A DNA stretch of 27,211 nucleotides from Mayfieldus profundus. GTDB lineage: Bacteria; Actinomycetota; Thermoleophilia; Solirubrobacterales; 70-9. The position numbers and the translations under genes are program-made. The notes below the pieces were generated by a model. It did not search any database, was not told the origin of the DNA, and saw nothing but the letters and a program-made list of their open reading frames with translations. Numbering within the stretch: the first letter of the stretch is position 1; every line of letters begins with the position of its first letter. Below are positions 1 to 8,362 of this stretch, one piece after another. Where the stretch lies: positions 1-27,211 of the forward strand of contig JBBPIM010000027.1 of NCBI GenBank assembly GCA_038040325.1, written 5' to 3'.

Positions 1-677
1 TGCACCTCGCGCAGCAGCTCGGCGCCGATGATGTCGAAGGCGCAGCTCTCCGAGGCGACCACGTAGCGCTCGCCGAGCCTCCCCAGCGACAGCGGGCGCA
101 CCCCGTGGGGGTCGCGGAAGGCGACGATCGCGTGCTTGGTCATCACCACGGTCGAGTAGGCGCCCTCCAGTCGCGGCATCACGTCGGCGACCGCGTCCTC
201 GATGTAGCGGCCGCCGTTGGAGGACAGCAGCGCCGCCATGATCTCCGAGTCCGAGGTGCCGCGGAACTCGACGCCCCCCTCGTGAAGCTCGTTGTAGAGC
301 TCGACGGCGTTGGTCAGGTTGCCGTTGTGGGCGAGCGCCAGCTCGCGACCATCGTCGCGCCAGACCGGCTGCGCGTTCTCCCACGACCCGCCCCCGGTGG
401 TCGAGTAGCGGACGTGGCCGATCGCCATGTCGCCCGTAAGCGCCTGCAGCTTCTCCTCGTCGAAGACCTGGGAGACGAGGCCGGCATCGCGCAGGGTGGT
501 GATGTGGCCGCCCTCGCAGGCGGCGATCCCGGCCGACTCCTGGCCGCGGTGCTGCAGCGCGTACAGCCCGAAGTAGGCGAGGCGGGCGACGTCGTGGCCC
601 GGCGCGTAGACGCCGAAAACGCCGCACTCATCGCGGGGTCCCTCGCGATCGAAGATGGGCCGCTCAGTAGCGGTCAA
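1..677 (-). CDS. purF: Amidophosphoribosyltransferase, N-terminal part (cut by window start)
   Basis: First committed step of purine synthesis: transfer of glutamine ammonia to PRPP to give phosphoribosylamine, in the cytosol. The visible part is the class II glutamine amidotransferase domain. It contains the mature N-terminus DECGVFGVYAPGHD with the catalytic Cys, then GLYALQHRGQESAGI, GHVRYSTTG, LAHNGNLTN and DPHGVRPLSLG, all typical of PurF. The phosphoribosyltransferase half lies beyond base 1. No ATG or GTG is in frame upstream of the Cys codon; the only candidate is a TTG at 677-675, giving a 17-residue leader that would be removed to expose Cys, as is usual for Gram-positive-type PurF. 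Start choice is uncertain, since there is no clear ribosome binding site. It follows purL on the same strand after 116 bp, so it is probably the last gene of the purSQL-F unit. Family assignment is very secure. Confidence 0.93.
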   Translation of the reverse strand, partial: MTATERPIFDREGPRDECGVFGVYAPGHDVARLAYFGLYALQHRGQESAGIAACEGGHITTLRDAGLVSQVFDEEKLQALTGDMAIGHVRYSTTGGGSWENAQPVWRDDGRELALAHNGNLTNAVELYNELHEGGVEFRGTSDSEIMAALLSSNGGRYIEDAVADVMPRLEGAYSTVVMTKHAIVAFRDPHGVRPLSLGRLGERYVVASESCAFDIIGAELLREV

Positions 678-793
678 AGGGCGCGTTGCCTCGCAGATAG
701 AGGATTGGGACGCGCAGGCGGTCTGCCTACAGCGGCAGGGTAGCAACGGGGGCGGATCGGGCCCGGGCGCCGCAGCCCGCACTTTGCGCCCGG

Positions 794-2992
794 CTAAAGC
801 CCTTCGGCACGGCTCGCGAGAGAGCGCCAGGCGCGCCCAGCCTCGGCCAGCGGCACCGAGAGCGAGAGCTCCGCGGCCTCGATCTCGACCCTCTCGCCTC
901 CGACCTCTCCGATGATCAGCACCTCGAGCGTGTCGGAAGCGAGCCCCTCGAGCGCGGTGCGGTCGCCCGACAGCACGAACCCGCCCGGCCCCTCGCCGAA
1001 CAGCCCGCTCTCGCCCGAACCGCCGCGTGCCTCGACCAGCGGGTCGAGGTCCACCCGGCAGCCGACCCCGGCGGCGATCGCGCACTCCGCCAGGGCGCAG
1101 GCAAGGCCGCCGTCGCTGACGTCATGGGCCGAGGCGACGACGCCGGAGCGAACCGCGTCGCGGACCGCCGCGATCGCCGCTCCGACCGCTCCCGGATCGA
1201 CTCCGGGCAGCCCGCTGTCCAGCTCGCCACGCAGCTTGGCCAGCTCCGAGCCGGCCAGCGACGGTGCAAACGGCCCGGCCAGCGCGATCGCGTCGCCCTC
1301 CTTCGCGAAGGCGAGCCCGGCCGCGCGCCCGGGATCGGGCAGCTCGCCGACCAGCCCGACCACAGGGGTCGGGTAGATCGGGCCGTCCGGCCCCTCGTTG
1401 TAGAGCGAGACGTTGCCGCCGACCACCGGCACGCCCAGCGCCTCGCAGGCGTCGGCCAGCCCGGCAACCGAGCGGTCCAGCTGCCAGGCGGGGCCGGGCT
1501 TCTCCGGGTTGCCGAAATTGAGGCAGTTGGTCAGCCCCAGCGGCTCGGCGCCGACGCAGGCCAGGTTGGAGGCGCACTCGAGCACCGCCTCGATCGTCCC
1601 CCGGTAGGGGTCGCAGGCGACGCGGCGGCCGTTGCCGTCGATCGCCACCGCGATCGCCTTGTCCGCCTCCGGCACTGCAAGCACGGCGGCGTCGGCGGAC
1701 TGCGGGCGGCGCACGGTGCGCGACCCGACCACCGAGTCGTACTGCTCGAAGGCCCACCGCTTCGACGCCACGTTGGGCGAGGCGAGCAGGGCCAGCAGCA
1801 CATCCGCTCCCTCGGCAACCCCGTCGAGGGTGGCGCTGTTGCCGTAGATCCACCCCCCGGGCTCCTCCGGCTCCAGGTCGTAGAGCGGGCACCCGTCCAC
1901 CAGCGTCGAGACAGGCACGTCCCCGACCGGTTCGTCGCCGCGCAGAACCCGAATCCGACCGCTGTCGGTCACCTCGCCGATCGCCGCCGCTCCGGTCTGC
2001 CATTTCTCGCAGGTCGCCAGCACCGCATCGACCTTGCCGGGCTCGACCACGGCCAGCATTCGCTCCTGCGACTCGGACACCATGATCTCGAAGGGCTCCA
2101 TGTCGGCCTCGCGGAGCGGAACCCGGGTCACGTCGATGTCGATCCCGACGCCGCCGCCCGAAGCCATCTCGCCCGCCGATGAGGTGAGGCCCGCGGCGCC
2201 GAGGTCCTGCAGCGCCACCAGCAGTCCCCGCCCCAGCAACTCCAGGCAGCACTCCAGAAGCTTCGCCTCCTCGAACGGATCGCCGATCTGGACGCTGGGA
2301 CGCTTCTCGTCGCCCTCGTCCAGCTCGGCCGAGGCGAGCACCGAGGCGCCGCCGATTCCGTCGCGCCCGGTTGACGCGCCCATCAGCACCACCACGTTCC
2401 CGACGCCGACGGCCGCCGAGCGGACCATGTCCTCGGTCCGGGCGAGGCCCACGCACATCGCGTTGATCAGGCAGTTCTGCTCGTAGGGTGCCTCGAAGTA
2501 GATCTCGCCGCCCACCGTGGGCACCCCGATCGAGTTGCCGTAGTGCCCGATGCCGCGCACCGCCCCGTCCAGCAGGTAGCGCGAGCGCGCCGAGTCCAGC
2601 TCGCCGAAGCGCAGCGAGTCCAGCACCGCGATCGGCCGCGCCCCCAGCGCGAACACGTCGCGCAGGATCCCGCCAACCCCCGTCGCCGCCCCCTGGAAAG
2701 GCTCCACCGCGCTGGGGTGGTTGTGCGACTCGACCTTGAACGCGGCCGCATAGCCGTTGCCGAGGTCGACGGCGCCGGCGTTCTCGCCCGGCCCCATCAC
2801 GACACGCTCGCCCTCGGTCGGCAGCCGCCGCAGCAGCTTGCGCGAATGCTTGTAGGCGCAATGCTCGGACCACATCAGCGAGAACATCGCCAGCTCCACG
2901 TCGTTGGGCTCGCGCTCGAGGAGCCGGCAGATGCGGTCGTACTCGGCGTCGGTCAGCCCGAGGTCCCGGTGCTTGGCCGTGCCCACGTTCAC
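794..2992 (-). CDS. purL: Phosphoribosylformylglycinamidine synthase, large subunit
   Basis: ATP-dependent conversion of FGAR to FGAM using ammonia delivered by PurQ, in complex with PurS. The 732-residue length matches the small bacterial/archaeal PurL that works with separate PurS and PurQ, not the fused 1300-residue enterobacterial form. Visible motifs include MWSEHCAYKHS (about residues 40-50, with the conserved His), FKVESHNHPSAVEPF (85-99), GDPFEEAKLLE, QDLGAAGLTSS and DVSDGGLACALAE near the C-terminus. The start is GTG at 2992, whose GTGA overlaps the purQ stop by 4 bp, which implies translational coupling and fixes the start. Nothing is missing or unusual. Confidence 0.97.
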   Translation of the reverse strand: MNVGTAKHRDLGLTDAEYDRICRLLEREPNDVELAMFSLMWSEHCAYKHSRKLLRRLPTEGERVVMGPGENAGAVDLGNGYAAAFKVESHNHPSAVEPFQGAATGVGGILRDVFALGARPIAVLDSLRFGELDSARSRYLLDGAVRGIGHYGNSIGVPTVGGEIYFEAPYEQNCLINAMCVGLARTEDMVRSAAVGVGNVVVLMGASTGRDGIGGASVLASAELDEGDEKRPSVQIGDPFEEAKLLECCLELLGRGLLVALQDLGAAGLTSSAGEMASGGGVGIDIDVTRVPLREADMEPFEIMVSESQERMLAVVEPGKVDAVLATCEKWQTGAAAIGEVTDSGRIRVLRGDEPVGDVPVSTLVDGCPLYDLEPEEPGGWIYGNSATLDGVAEGADVLLALLASPNVASKRWAFEQYDSVVGSRTVRRPQSADAAVLAVPEADKAIAVAIDGNGRRVACDPYRGTIEAVLECASNLACVGAEPLGLTNCLNFGNPEKPGPAWQLDRSVAGLADACEALGVPVVGGNVSLYNEGPDGPIYPTPVVGLVGELPDPGRAAGLAFAKEGDAIALAGPFAPSLAGSELAKLRGELDSGLPGVDPGAVGAAIAAVRDAVRSGVVASAHDVSDGGLACALAECAIAAGVGCRVDLDPLVEARGGSGESGLFGEGPGGFVLSGDRTALEGLASDTLEVLIIGEVGGERVEIEAAELSLSVPLAEAGRAWRSLASRAEGL

Positions 2993-3663
2993 GCGGCCGC
3001 CGCCCGGGCAACGCTTTCGAACAGCCTCAGCCCGTCGGTCGAGCCGGTCAGCGGGTCCACCGCGTGCTCGGGGTGGGGCATCAGGCCCAGCACGTTGCCG
3101 GCCTCGTTGCTCACCCCGGCGATGTCGCGCACCGAGCCGTTGGGGTTGTGCCCGGGTGCGTAGCGAAAGGCGACCTGGTCGCGCGCCTCGATCTCGTCGA
3201 GGACATCGTCGGGCGCGAAGTAGCGCCCCTCCCCGTGCTTGACCGGGATCGAGAGCCGTTTCCCGACCTCAAGGTCGGCGGTGAAGACCGAGCGGTCGCT
3301 CTCGACCGTCAGCTCGATCTGGCGGCACACGAAGCGGATGCCCTCGTTCCCGAGCAGCGCACCCGGAAGCAGACCCGCCTCGCAGAGCACCTGAAAGCCG
3401 TTGCAGATCCCCAGCACCGGCCCTCCCGCCTCGGCGAACTCGCGCACGGCTTCCATGACCGGCGAGAAGCGAGCGATCGCGCCGGCGCGCAGATAGTCGC
3501 CATAGGAGAACCCGCCCGGAACCACCACCGCGTCGACATCCCCGAGCTCGCGGTCGCCGTGCCAGAGCATCCGCGCCTCGCCTGCCCTCTCGCCTGCCGC
3601 AAGCGCGTCGCGCTCGTCGCAGGAGCCGGGAAACTGGATGACGCCGAACTTCATTTCCGCCAC
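2989..3663 (-). CDS. purQ: Phosphoribosylformylglycinamidine synthase, glutaminase subunit
   Basis: Class I glutamine amidotransferase that hydrolyses glutamine and feeds ammonia to PurL. 224 residues from the GTG at 3663. The nucleophile is Cys87 in GICNGFQ, and the His/Glu pair is H197 and E199 in MPHPEH. The oxyanion strand VVPGGFSYGDYLRAG is also present. An in-frame ATG three codons later (3654) is an alternative start; GGAG and AAGGA-like sequences stand upstream of both, so the choice is open. It overlaps purL by 4 bp and follows purS by 33 bp in the same direction. Confidence 0.96.
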   Translation of the reverse strand: MAEMKFGVIQFPGSCDERDALAAGERAGEARMLWHGDRELGDVDAVVVPGGFSYGDYLRAGAIARFSPVMEAVREFAEAGGPVLGICNGFQVLCEAGLLPGALLGNEGIRFVCRQIELTVESDRSVFTADLEVGKRLSIPVKHGEGRYFAPDDVLDEIEARDQVAFRYAPGHNPNGSVRDIAGVSNEAGNVLGLMPHPEHAVDPLTGSTDGLRLFESVARAAAA

Positions 3664-3696
3664 GTCCTTCGCTCCAGCGTCCGGGGGTGGCGGGTC

Positions 3697-3930
3697 TTAA
3701 CCGTCACCGTCGAGGTGCTCGATCTCGAAGTCCTCGATCAGCGGGTTGGCGAGCAGCTTCTCGCAAAGCGCGGGGATCTGGTCGGGGTCGCCGGCCTCCA
3801 GCTCGATCATGCGGCCGACCCGCACGTGGGAGACGTCCTCGAATCCAAGCGCCGGCAGCGCCCGCTCCACCGCCTTGCCCTGGGGGTCGAGGATTCCTTC
3901 CTTGGGCCGGATCAGGACGCGTGCCTTCAC
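3697..3930 (-). CDS. purS: Phosphoribosylformylglycinamidine synthase, PurS subunit
   Basis: Small structural subunit that bridges PurQ and PurL in the FGAM synthase complex. 77 residues, the usual size for the family, with the N-terminal strand KARVLIRPKEGILDPQGKAV and the GFEDVSHVRVG segment typical of PurS. The start is GTG at 3930; no strong Shine-Dalgarno sequence precedes it. First gene of the purS-purQ-purL run. The 170-bp gap in front of it holds a hairpin/direct-repeat element that could lie in its mRNA leader. Confidence 0.95.
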   Translation of the reverse strand: MKARVLIRPKEGILDPQGKAVERALPALGFEDVSHVRVGRMIELEAGDPDQIPALCEKLLANPLIEDFEIEHLDGDG

Positions 3931-3996
3931 AGAGACAGGCTAGTACCCCGTCCACCCATGAAGTCCCCGTCCTGGCGGCTGCAAGTCGTCGCCTGG

Positions 3997-4047
3997 CTGC
4001 GTCCTCAGTCGCCGAAATAGCGTTGCTATTCCGACTCCCTGCGTCCT
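3997..4047. repeat. Hairpin flanked by 9-bp direct repeats in purC-purS gap
   Basis: The gap between purC and purS (3931-4100) has no gene. Within it, the 9-mer CTGCGTCCT occurs twice, at 3997-4005 and 4039-4047. Between the copies lies an imperfect palindrome: GAAATAGC (4014-4021), loop GTT, GCTATTCC (4025-4032), closed outside by AGTC (4007-4010) and GACT (4033-4036) with a three-base bulge. The arrangement is compact and clearly non-random. The sequence is also open in one minus-strand frame, which I regard as chance. It could be a dispersed REP-like element, a transcriptional attenuator in the purS leader, or a processing site after purC; the sequence alone does not decide. Confidence 0.55.
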
Positions 4048-4100
4048 TGCCATGCTCGACTTTCGCTCGCCAGTACGTGGCCACATGGGCGGACTGGGCA

Positions 4101-4952
4101 CTAGAGCGAGCGCCCGGTGATCCGCTCGTAGGCCTCGAGGTACTTGGCCCGCGTCTGCTCGACCACGTCGGGCGGAAGCTCCGGCCCGGGCGGACTGTGG
4201 TCCCAGCCGGTCTGGTCGGACCAGTCGCGCACGTACTGCTTGTCGAAGGACGGCTGTGCGTGGCCGGGCTGGTACTCGTCGGCCGGCCAGAAACGCGAAG
4301 AGTCCGGCGTCAGCACCTCGTCGGCGAGCACGATCTCGGCCCCCGCGGAGCGCCCGAACTCGAACTTGGTGTCGGCGAGGATGATCCCGCGCTCGGCGGC
4401 GTGCCCGGCCGCATACCCATAGAGCTCGATCGAGATCCGCCGCAGGTCCTCCATCAACGCCCGGTCTCCGATGATCTCTGCGGCCCTCTCGAAGTCGATG
4501 TTCTCGTCGTGGTCGCCGAGCTCGGCCTTGGTCGCCGGGGTGAAGATCGGCTCCGGCAGCTTGTCGGACTCCTGCAGTCCGTCGGGCAGGTCGATCCCGC
4601 AAACTGCACCCGACTCGCGGTACTCGCGCCATCCCGAGCCCGAGAGATAGCCGCGGACGACGCACTCGACCGGGTACATCTCCAGCATTCGAGCCCGGAT
4701 CGCCCGGTCGGTGACCTCCTCCGGCACGTCTTCGGAGATGAAGTGGTTGGGGACGATGTTCGGCGTGGTCTCGAACCAGAAGATCGACATCTGGGTCAGC
4801 ACTTTGCCCTTGTCCGGGATCGGAGTGGGCAGCACGACGTCGTAGACCGAGATGCGGTCCGAGGCGACCATCAGCAGGTCCCCGTCCAGCTCGTACATCT
4901 CCCGGACCTTGCCGGTCGAGTGGTGCTTGAGATCGGATATGGCGACTGCCAT
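4101..4952 (-). CDS. purC: Phosphoribosylaminoimidazole-succinocarboxamide synthase
   Basis: SAICAR synthase joins CAIR and aspartate with ATP. 283 residues, the longer form seen in actinobacteria and yeast Ade1 rather than the 237-residue E. coli form. Visible motifs: GKVREMYELDGDLLMVASDRIS (residues 14-35), ECVVRGYLSGSGWREY, and IILADTKFEFG followed by VLADEVLTPDSSRFW, which carry nucleotide and substrate contacts. ATG at 4952. A TANNNT-type -10 (TAGCAT, plus-strand 4966-4971) lies 13 nt before the start, so a very short leader is possible, but I find no good -35. It is divergent from the P450 gene across 124 bp and separated from purS by 148 bp of coding-free plus element. Confidence 0.96.
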   Translation of the reverse strand: MAVAISDLKHHSTGKVREMYELDGDLLMVASDRISVYDVVLPTPIPDKGKVLTQMSIFWFETTPNIVPNHFISEDVPEEVTDRAIRARMLEMYPVECVVRGYLSGSGWREYRESGAVCGIDLPDGLQESDKLPEPIFTPATKAELGDHDENIDFERAAEIIGDRALMEDLRRISIELYGYAAGHAAERGIILADTKFEFGRSAGAEIVLADEVLTPDSSRFWPADEYQPGHAQPSFDKQYVRDWSDQTGWDHSPPGPELPPDVVEQTRAKYLEAYERITGRSL

Positions 4953-5076
4953 CGGCTCGCCGCCGATGCTAGCTCCTGGTCAAGCGGATCCCGCGCTTCT
5001 TTGAACGGCTTTCCGCGAATTCCGCCGATCGCGACCGCCCGCATCCCCTCCCTATTGCTGCGACTCTATTGGGGCG

Positions 5077-6402
5077 ATGACGCTGCCCCCGGAGGTCTCC
5101 GGCTCCCCGATCGTCCAGACCCTGCGCTGGTTCTTCCGGCCGATCTCCTTCATGGAGGAGGCGCGCCGGCGTCACGGGGACACCTTCGGCGTCACCTTCA
5201 TCGGCTTCGAGACGCCCCTCTACATGACCTCCGACCCGGCCGCGATCAAGGAGATCTACACCAACCGCGAGAACGGCCTGCCCCCCGGCCGCAACCTGAC
5301 GCTGGAGCCGGTGGTGGGATCGCGCTCGCTGCTGCTGCTCGAGGGCTCCGAGCATCTGGCGCGCCGCAAGGTGATGCTGCCGCCCTTCCACGGCGAGCGG
5401 ATGCTCGCCTACGAGGCGGAGATCGCCGAGATCGTGCGGCGGGACATCGAGTCCTGGCCACTGCAGCGCGAGTTCCCCATCCACCCACGCATGCAGGGGG
5501 TGACGCTGGAGGTGATCCTGCGAGCCGCGTTCGGGGTCACCGACCCGGACCGCCTCGAGCGGATGCGCCAGGCCCTGCGCAAGGTTCTCAACACCACCGC
5601 CTCTCCCACGCTGCAGCTGGTCGGCTTCGCGACGCAGCGGTTCGGCAACCGCGGGCCTTACGGACGCTTCCTCGAGCAGCTGGCGGAGGCGGACGCGCTG
5701 CTCTACGAGGAGATCGCAGCGCGCCGCGCCGACCCCGGCCTCGAGGAGCGCGAGGACATCCTCTCGATGCTGGTCTGCGCGCGGTTCGAAGACGGTGGCG
5801 AGATGAGCGACACCGAGCTGCGCGACCAGCTGATGACCCTGCTGCTCGCCGGGCACGAGACCACCGCCACCGCGCTGGCCTGGACCTTCGACATGCTGCT
5901 TCACCATCCGGAGGCGATGCAGCGCCTGTGCGACGAGCTGGCCGAAGGGGGCGACGAGTACCTGCGCGCGACGATCAGCGAGTCGCTGCGGCTGCGACCG
6001 GTTGTCCCGATCGCGGGCCGGCGCCTGGTGGAAGAGCTCGACGTGGACGGCTACACCCTGCCCGTGGAAGCCGACATTACGCCCGCGATCTACCTCACCC
6101 ACACCCGCCCCGACATCTACCCGGATCCGCACGCGTTCCGGCCCGAGCGATTCCTCGAAGGCGGCCCCGACACCTACAGCTGGGTGCCCTTCGGGGGCGG
6201 GGTGCGCCGCTGCCTCGGCGCCGCCTTCGCGGAATTCGAGATGCGCATCGTGCTGCGCGAGGTCCTGCCACGCTGCGAGCTTCGCGCTGTGCGCGACCGG
6301 CCGCAGGGCATCACACGCCGCAACGTCACCTTCTCGCCCCGCCACGGCACGCCGGTGCGCCTGGTCGAGCGCCGCGCCGCGGCGGAGCTGGCACCCGCCT
6401 GA
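5077..6402 (+). CDS. Cytochrome P450
   Basis: Soluble haem-thiolate monooxygenase, 441 residues, with all family hallmarks: I-helix AGHETT at 258-263, ExxR (ESLR) at 302-305, the PERF-type motif in FRPERFLEGG, and the haem loop FGGGVRRCLG with Cys379 as axial ligand. No N-terminal membrane helix, so it is expected to use soluble ferredoxin or a similar partner; none is encoded nearby. It is the only plus-strand gene inside the minus-strand purine block and ends 148 bp before the purB stop, convergently. The start ATG at 5077 has no Shine-Dalgarno sequence, so it may be leaderless, though the -10 candidate (TCTATT, 5065-5070) is weak. Substrate cannot be told; nothing in the neighbouring purine genes suggests one. 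Confidence 0.95.
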   Translation: MTLPPEVSGSPIVQTLRWFFRPISFMEEARRRHGDTFGVTFIGFETPLYMTSDPAAIKEIYTNRENGLPPGRNLTLEPVVGSRSLLLLEGSEHLARRKVMLPPFHGERMLAYEAEIAEIVRRDIESWPLQREFPIHPRMQGVTLEVILRAAFGVTDPDRLERMRQALRKVLNTTASPTLQLVGFATQRFGNRGPYGRFLEQLAEADALLYEEIAARRADPGLEEREDILSMLVCARFEDGGEMSDTELRDQLMTLLLAGHETTATALAWTFDMLLHHPEAMQRLCDELAEGGDEYLRATISESLRLRPVVPIAGRRLVEELDVDGYTLPVEADITPAIYLTHTRPDIYPDPHAFRPERFLEGGPDTYSWVPFGGGVRRCLGAAFAEFEMRIVLREVLPRCELRAVRDRPQGITRRNVTFSPRHGTPVRLVERRAAAELAPA

Positions 6403-6469
6403 GCGCGCGAACCGGCGCCCGCTAGCCCGCGCTTGCGGTCTGCGTTGCGGCCGCCGGGTTCTCGCGCGC
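6403..6469. terminator. GC-rich inverted repeat between convergent P450 and purB
   Basis: GCGCGCGAACC (6403-6413), directly after the P450 stop, can pair with GGTTCTCGCGCGC (6457-6469), leaving a two-base bulge and a long loop that is itself GC-rich. It lies in the 147-bp gap between two convergent genes, where a bidirectional terminator is expected. There is no T-run, so this is a candidate only. Confidence 0.4.
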
Positions 6470-6549
6470 CTTTGCCGCCTTGCCGCACGGATGGGCGAGC
6501 GGGCCCGGAAGGCTGGCGCCCCTGGTCTTCTGGCCGCAGGTATAGAGGA

Positions 6550-7830
6550 TCACCGCAGTGCCTCCAGTCGCTTGAACACCTCGGGCAGGTGCTGCACGTA
6601 GGCGCCGTAGTCGAACACCGCGTCGAGATCGAGGTCGGGAGCCTCCTTGGCAATCAGCTCGCGGAACGGCGTGCCCTCGTCGAATGCGCGCTGCGCCGCG
6701 CCCTGTACGACCCGGTAGGCCTCGTCGCGGCTCATCCCCGAGTCGACCAGCGCGGTCAGCGCCCGCTGGCTGAACAGCGCCCCGTGGGTGAGCTCGAGGT
6801 TGGCGCGCATGCGCTCGGCGTCCACGTTCATCTCGGTGACGATCCCGGTCGCCGCGTGCTGCATGTAATCGAGCAGGGTCGTGGCGTCGGGCAGCACCAC
6901 CCGCTCTGCGCCGGAGTGCGAGATGTCGCGCTCATGCCAAAGCGCCACGTTCTCGAGACCGGTCTGGGCGTAGCCGCGCAGCACCCGCGCCAGCCCGGTC
7001 AGCCGCTCGGAGAGGATCGGGTTGCGCTTGTGCGGCATCGCCGACGAGCCCTTCTGGCCGGAGCCGAACGGCTCCTGCACCTCGCGCAGCTCGGTTCGCT
7101 GCAGGTTGCGCACCTCGGTCGCGAAGCGCTCGATGCCGGCGCCTGCCAAGGCGATGGCCGACAGCAGGGCGGCGTGGCGGTCGCGCGGGACCACCTGGGT
7201 GGAGATGTCCTCGGCGCGCAGCCCGAGCGCCTCCATCACGCGTTGCTCGACTGACGGGGGCACCGACGCGTAGTTGCCGACCGCCCCGGAGAGCTTTCCG
7301 ACCGCGACGCCCTCGATCGCGCTGCTGAGCCGCTTCAGGTTGCGGTCGGCCTCGAAGGCGAACCCGGCCAGGCGCAGCCCGAATGTGGTCGGCTCGGCGT
7401 GGATGCCGTGGGTGCGCCCGACACAGAGCGTGTCGCGGTGCTCCTGGGCCCGGCCGACCAGCGCATCGCGGAAGGCGGCTGCGCCGCGCAGCAGGATCAG
7501 GCCCGCCTCGGAGAGCTGCATGGCCAGCGCCGTGTCGAGCACGTCGGACGAGGTGAGCCCGTAGTGGATCCAGCGCCCCTCCGGGCCGACCGACTCGCCG
7601 ACCACGTCGACGAAGGCGGCGACGTCGTGATTGGTGACCCGCTCGCGCTCCTCCACCGCCTCGACGGTGAACGAGGCGCGCGACCGGCATGCCTCGGCGG
7701 CGTCCTGTGGCACCACGCCCTCGGCCGCCCAGGCGTCGGTCGCCGCCAACTCGACCGCCAGCCACGACTCCATGCGTCGCTGCTGGGTCCAGACGGCGCC
7801 CATCTCCTCCCGGGTGTAGCGGGGTATCAC
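6550..7830 (-). CDS. purB: Adenylosuccinate lyase
   Basis: Cleaves SAICAR to AICAR and adenylosuccinate to AMP, releasing fumarate. 426 residues of the aspartase/fumarase superfamily. The signature GSSAMPHKRNP is at 261-271 on the flexible catalytic loop. The general-base His region THGIHAEPT is at 140-148, and GLTSSDVLDTA and WHERDISHSGAERVVLPD are also present. The start is GTG at 7830, overlapping the purE stop as GTGA, so translation is probably coupled. Last gene of the GYD-purD-purE-purB run. Length and motifs are complete. Confidence 0.97.
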   Translation of the reverse strand: MIPRYTREEMGAVWTQQRRMESWLAVELAATDAWAAEGVVPQDAAEACRSRASFTVEAVEERERVTNHDVAAFVDVVGESVGPEGRWIHYGLTSSDVLDTALAMQLSEAGLILLRGAAAFRDALVGRAQEHRDTLCVGRTHGIHAEPTTFGLRLAGFAFEADRNLKRLSSAIEGVAVGKLSGAVGNYASVPPSVEQRVMEALGLRAEDISTQVVPRDRHAALLSAIALAGAGIERFATEVRNLQRTELREVQEPFGSGQKGSSAMPHKRNPILSERLTGLARVLRGYAQTGLENVALWHERDISHSGAERVVLPDATTLLDYMQHAATGIVTEMNVDAERMRANLELTHGALFSQRALTALVDSGMSRDEAYRVVQGAAQRAFDEGTPFRELIAKEAPDLDLDAVFDYGAYVQHLPEVFKRLEALR

Positions 7831-8339
7831 GCGTTGATTATCCGGGCCGCGAGCAGTCCGGCGTTCTTTGCCCCGTCAACGGCCACGCAGGCCACTGGCA
7901 CGCCCGGCGGCATCTGCACCGCCGAGAGCAGTGCGTCGAGGCCGCCCAGGTTCTTGCCGGCGATCGGCACCCCGACCACCGGCAGGTCGGAGTGGGCGGC
8001 GGCCACCCCGGGCAGCGCGGCCGACATCCCGGCGCCGGCGATGATCACCTTCAGGCCCCTCATGCGGGCGTTGCTGCAGTAGTCGCGCACCTGCTCGGGG
8101 TCGCGGTGCGCGCTCATCACACGCACCTCGTAGCGGATCCCCGCTTCGTGCAGCGCCTCGCCGGCGGGCTGCATCTTCGGCTTGTCGCTCTTCGAGCCCA
8201 TGATGATCCCGACCAGCGGCGCGTCCACCTCGATCTCCTCGAAGGCCTCCTCGACCTCGGGTATCTTGGCCGTTCCGGGCAGCTCGGTCTCCGCCGTTCC
8301 GGTCTCCCCCGAAGATCCCCGCGGCTGCTCTGTCTCCAT
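7827..8339 (-). CDS. purE: 5-(carboxyamino)imidazole ribonucleotide mutase-type PurE
   Basis: Forms CAIR from N5-CAIR (class I) or directly from AIR and CO2 (class II). 170 residues; the core begins near residue 40 with LVGIIMGSKSD (GSKSD at 48-52) and MSAHRDP (His78). Two oddities. First, about 38 acidic, low-complexity residues precede the core. Second, the segment that reads GGAAHLPG in E. coli PurE (from memory) is GMSAALPG here, so the class I His is replaced by Ala108. No purK lies between purE and its neighbours, although PurK normally supplies N5-CAIR to class I enzymes. ATG at 8339; 23 bp after purD and 4-bp overlap with purB. Function as PurE is secure; class is not. Confidence 0.95.
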   Translation of the reverse strand: METEQPRGSSGETGTAETELPGTAKIPEVEEAFEEIEVDAPLVGIIMGSKSDKPKMQPAGEALHEAGIRYEVRVMSAHRDPEQVRDYCSNARMRGLKVIIAGAGMSAALPGVAAAHSDLPVVGVPIAGKNLGGLDALLSAVQMPPGVPVACVAVDGAKNAGLLAARIINA

Positions 8340-8362
8340 CTCGCCCTCTTCCTCTCTAGCTG

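Noticed and set aside
3687..6425. Long open frames antisense to or out of frame with real genes (for example 3687-6425 plus, 4969-6345 minus, 18689-20503 plus)
   Set aside because: They overlap strongly conserved genes (purC, P450, dnaK), are Arg/Ala/Pro-rich and show no family motifs: typical of open frames opposite genes in GC-rich DNA.
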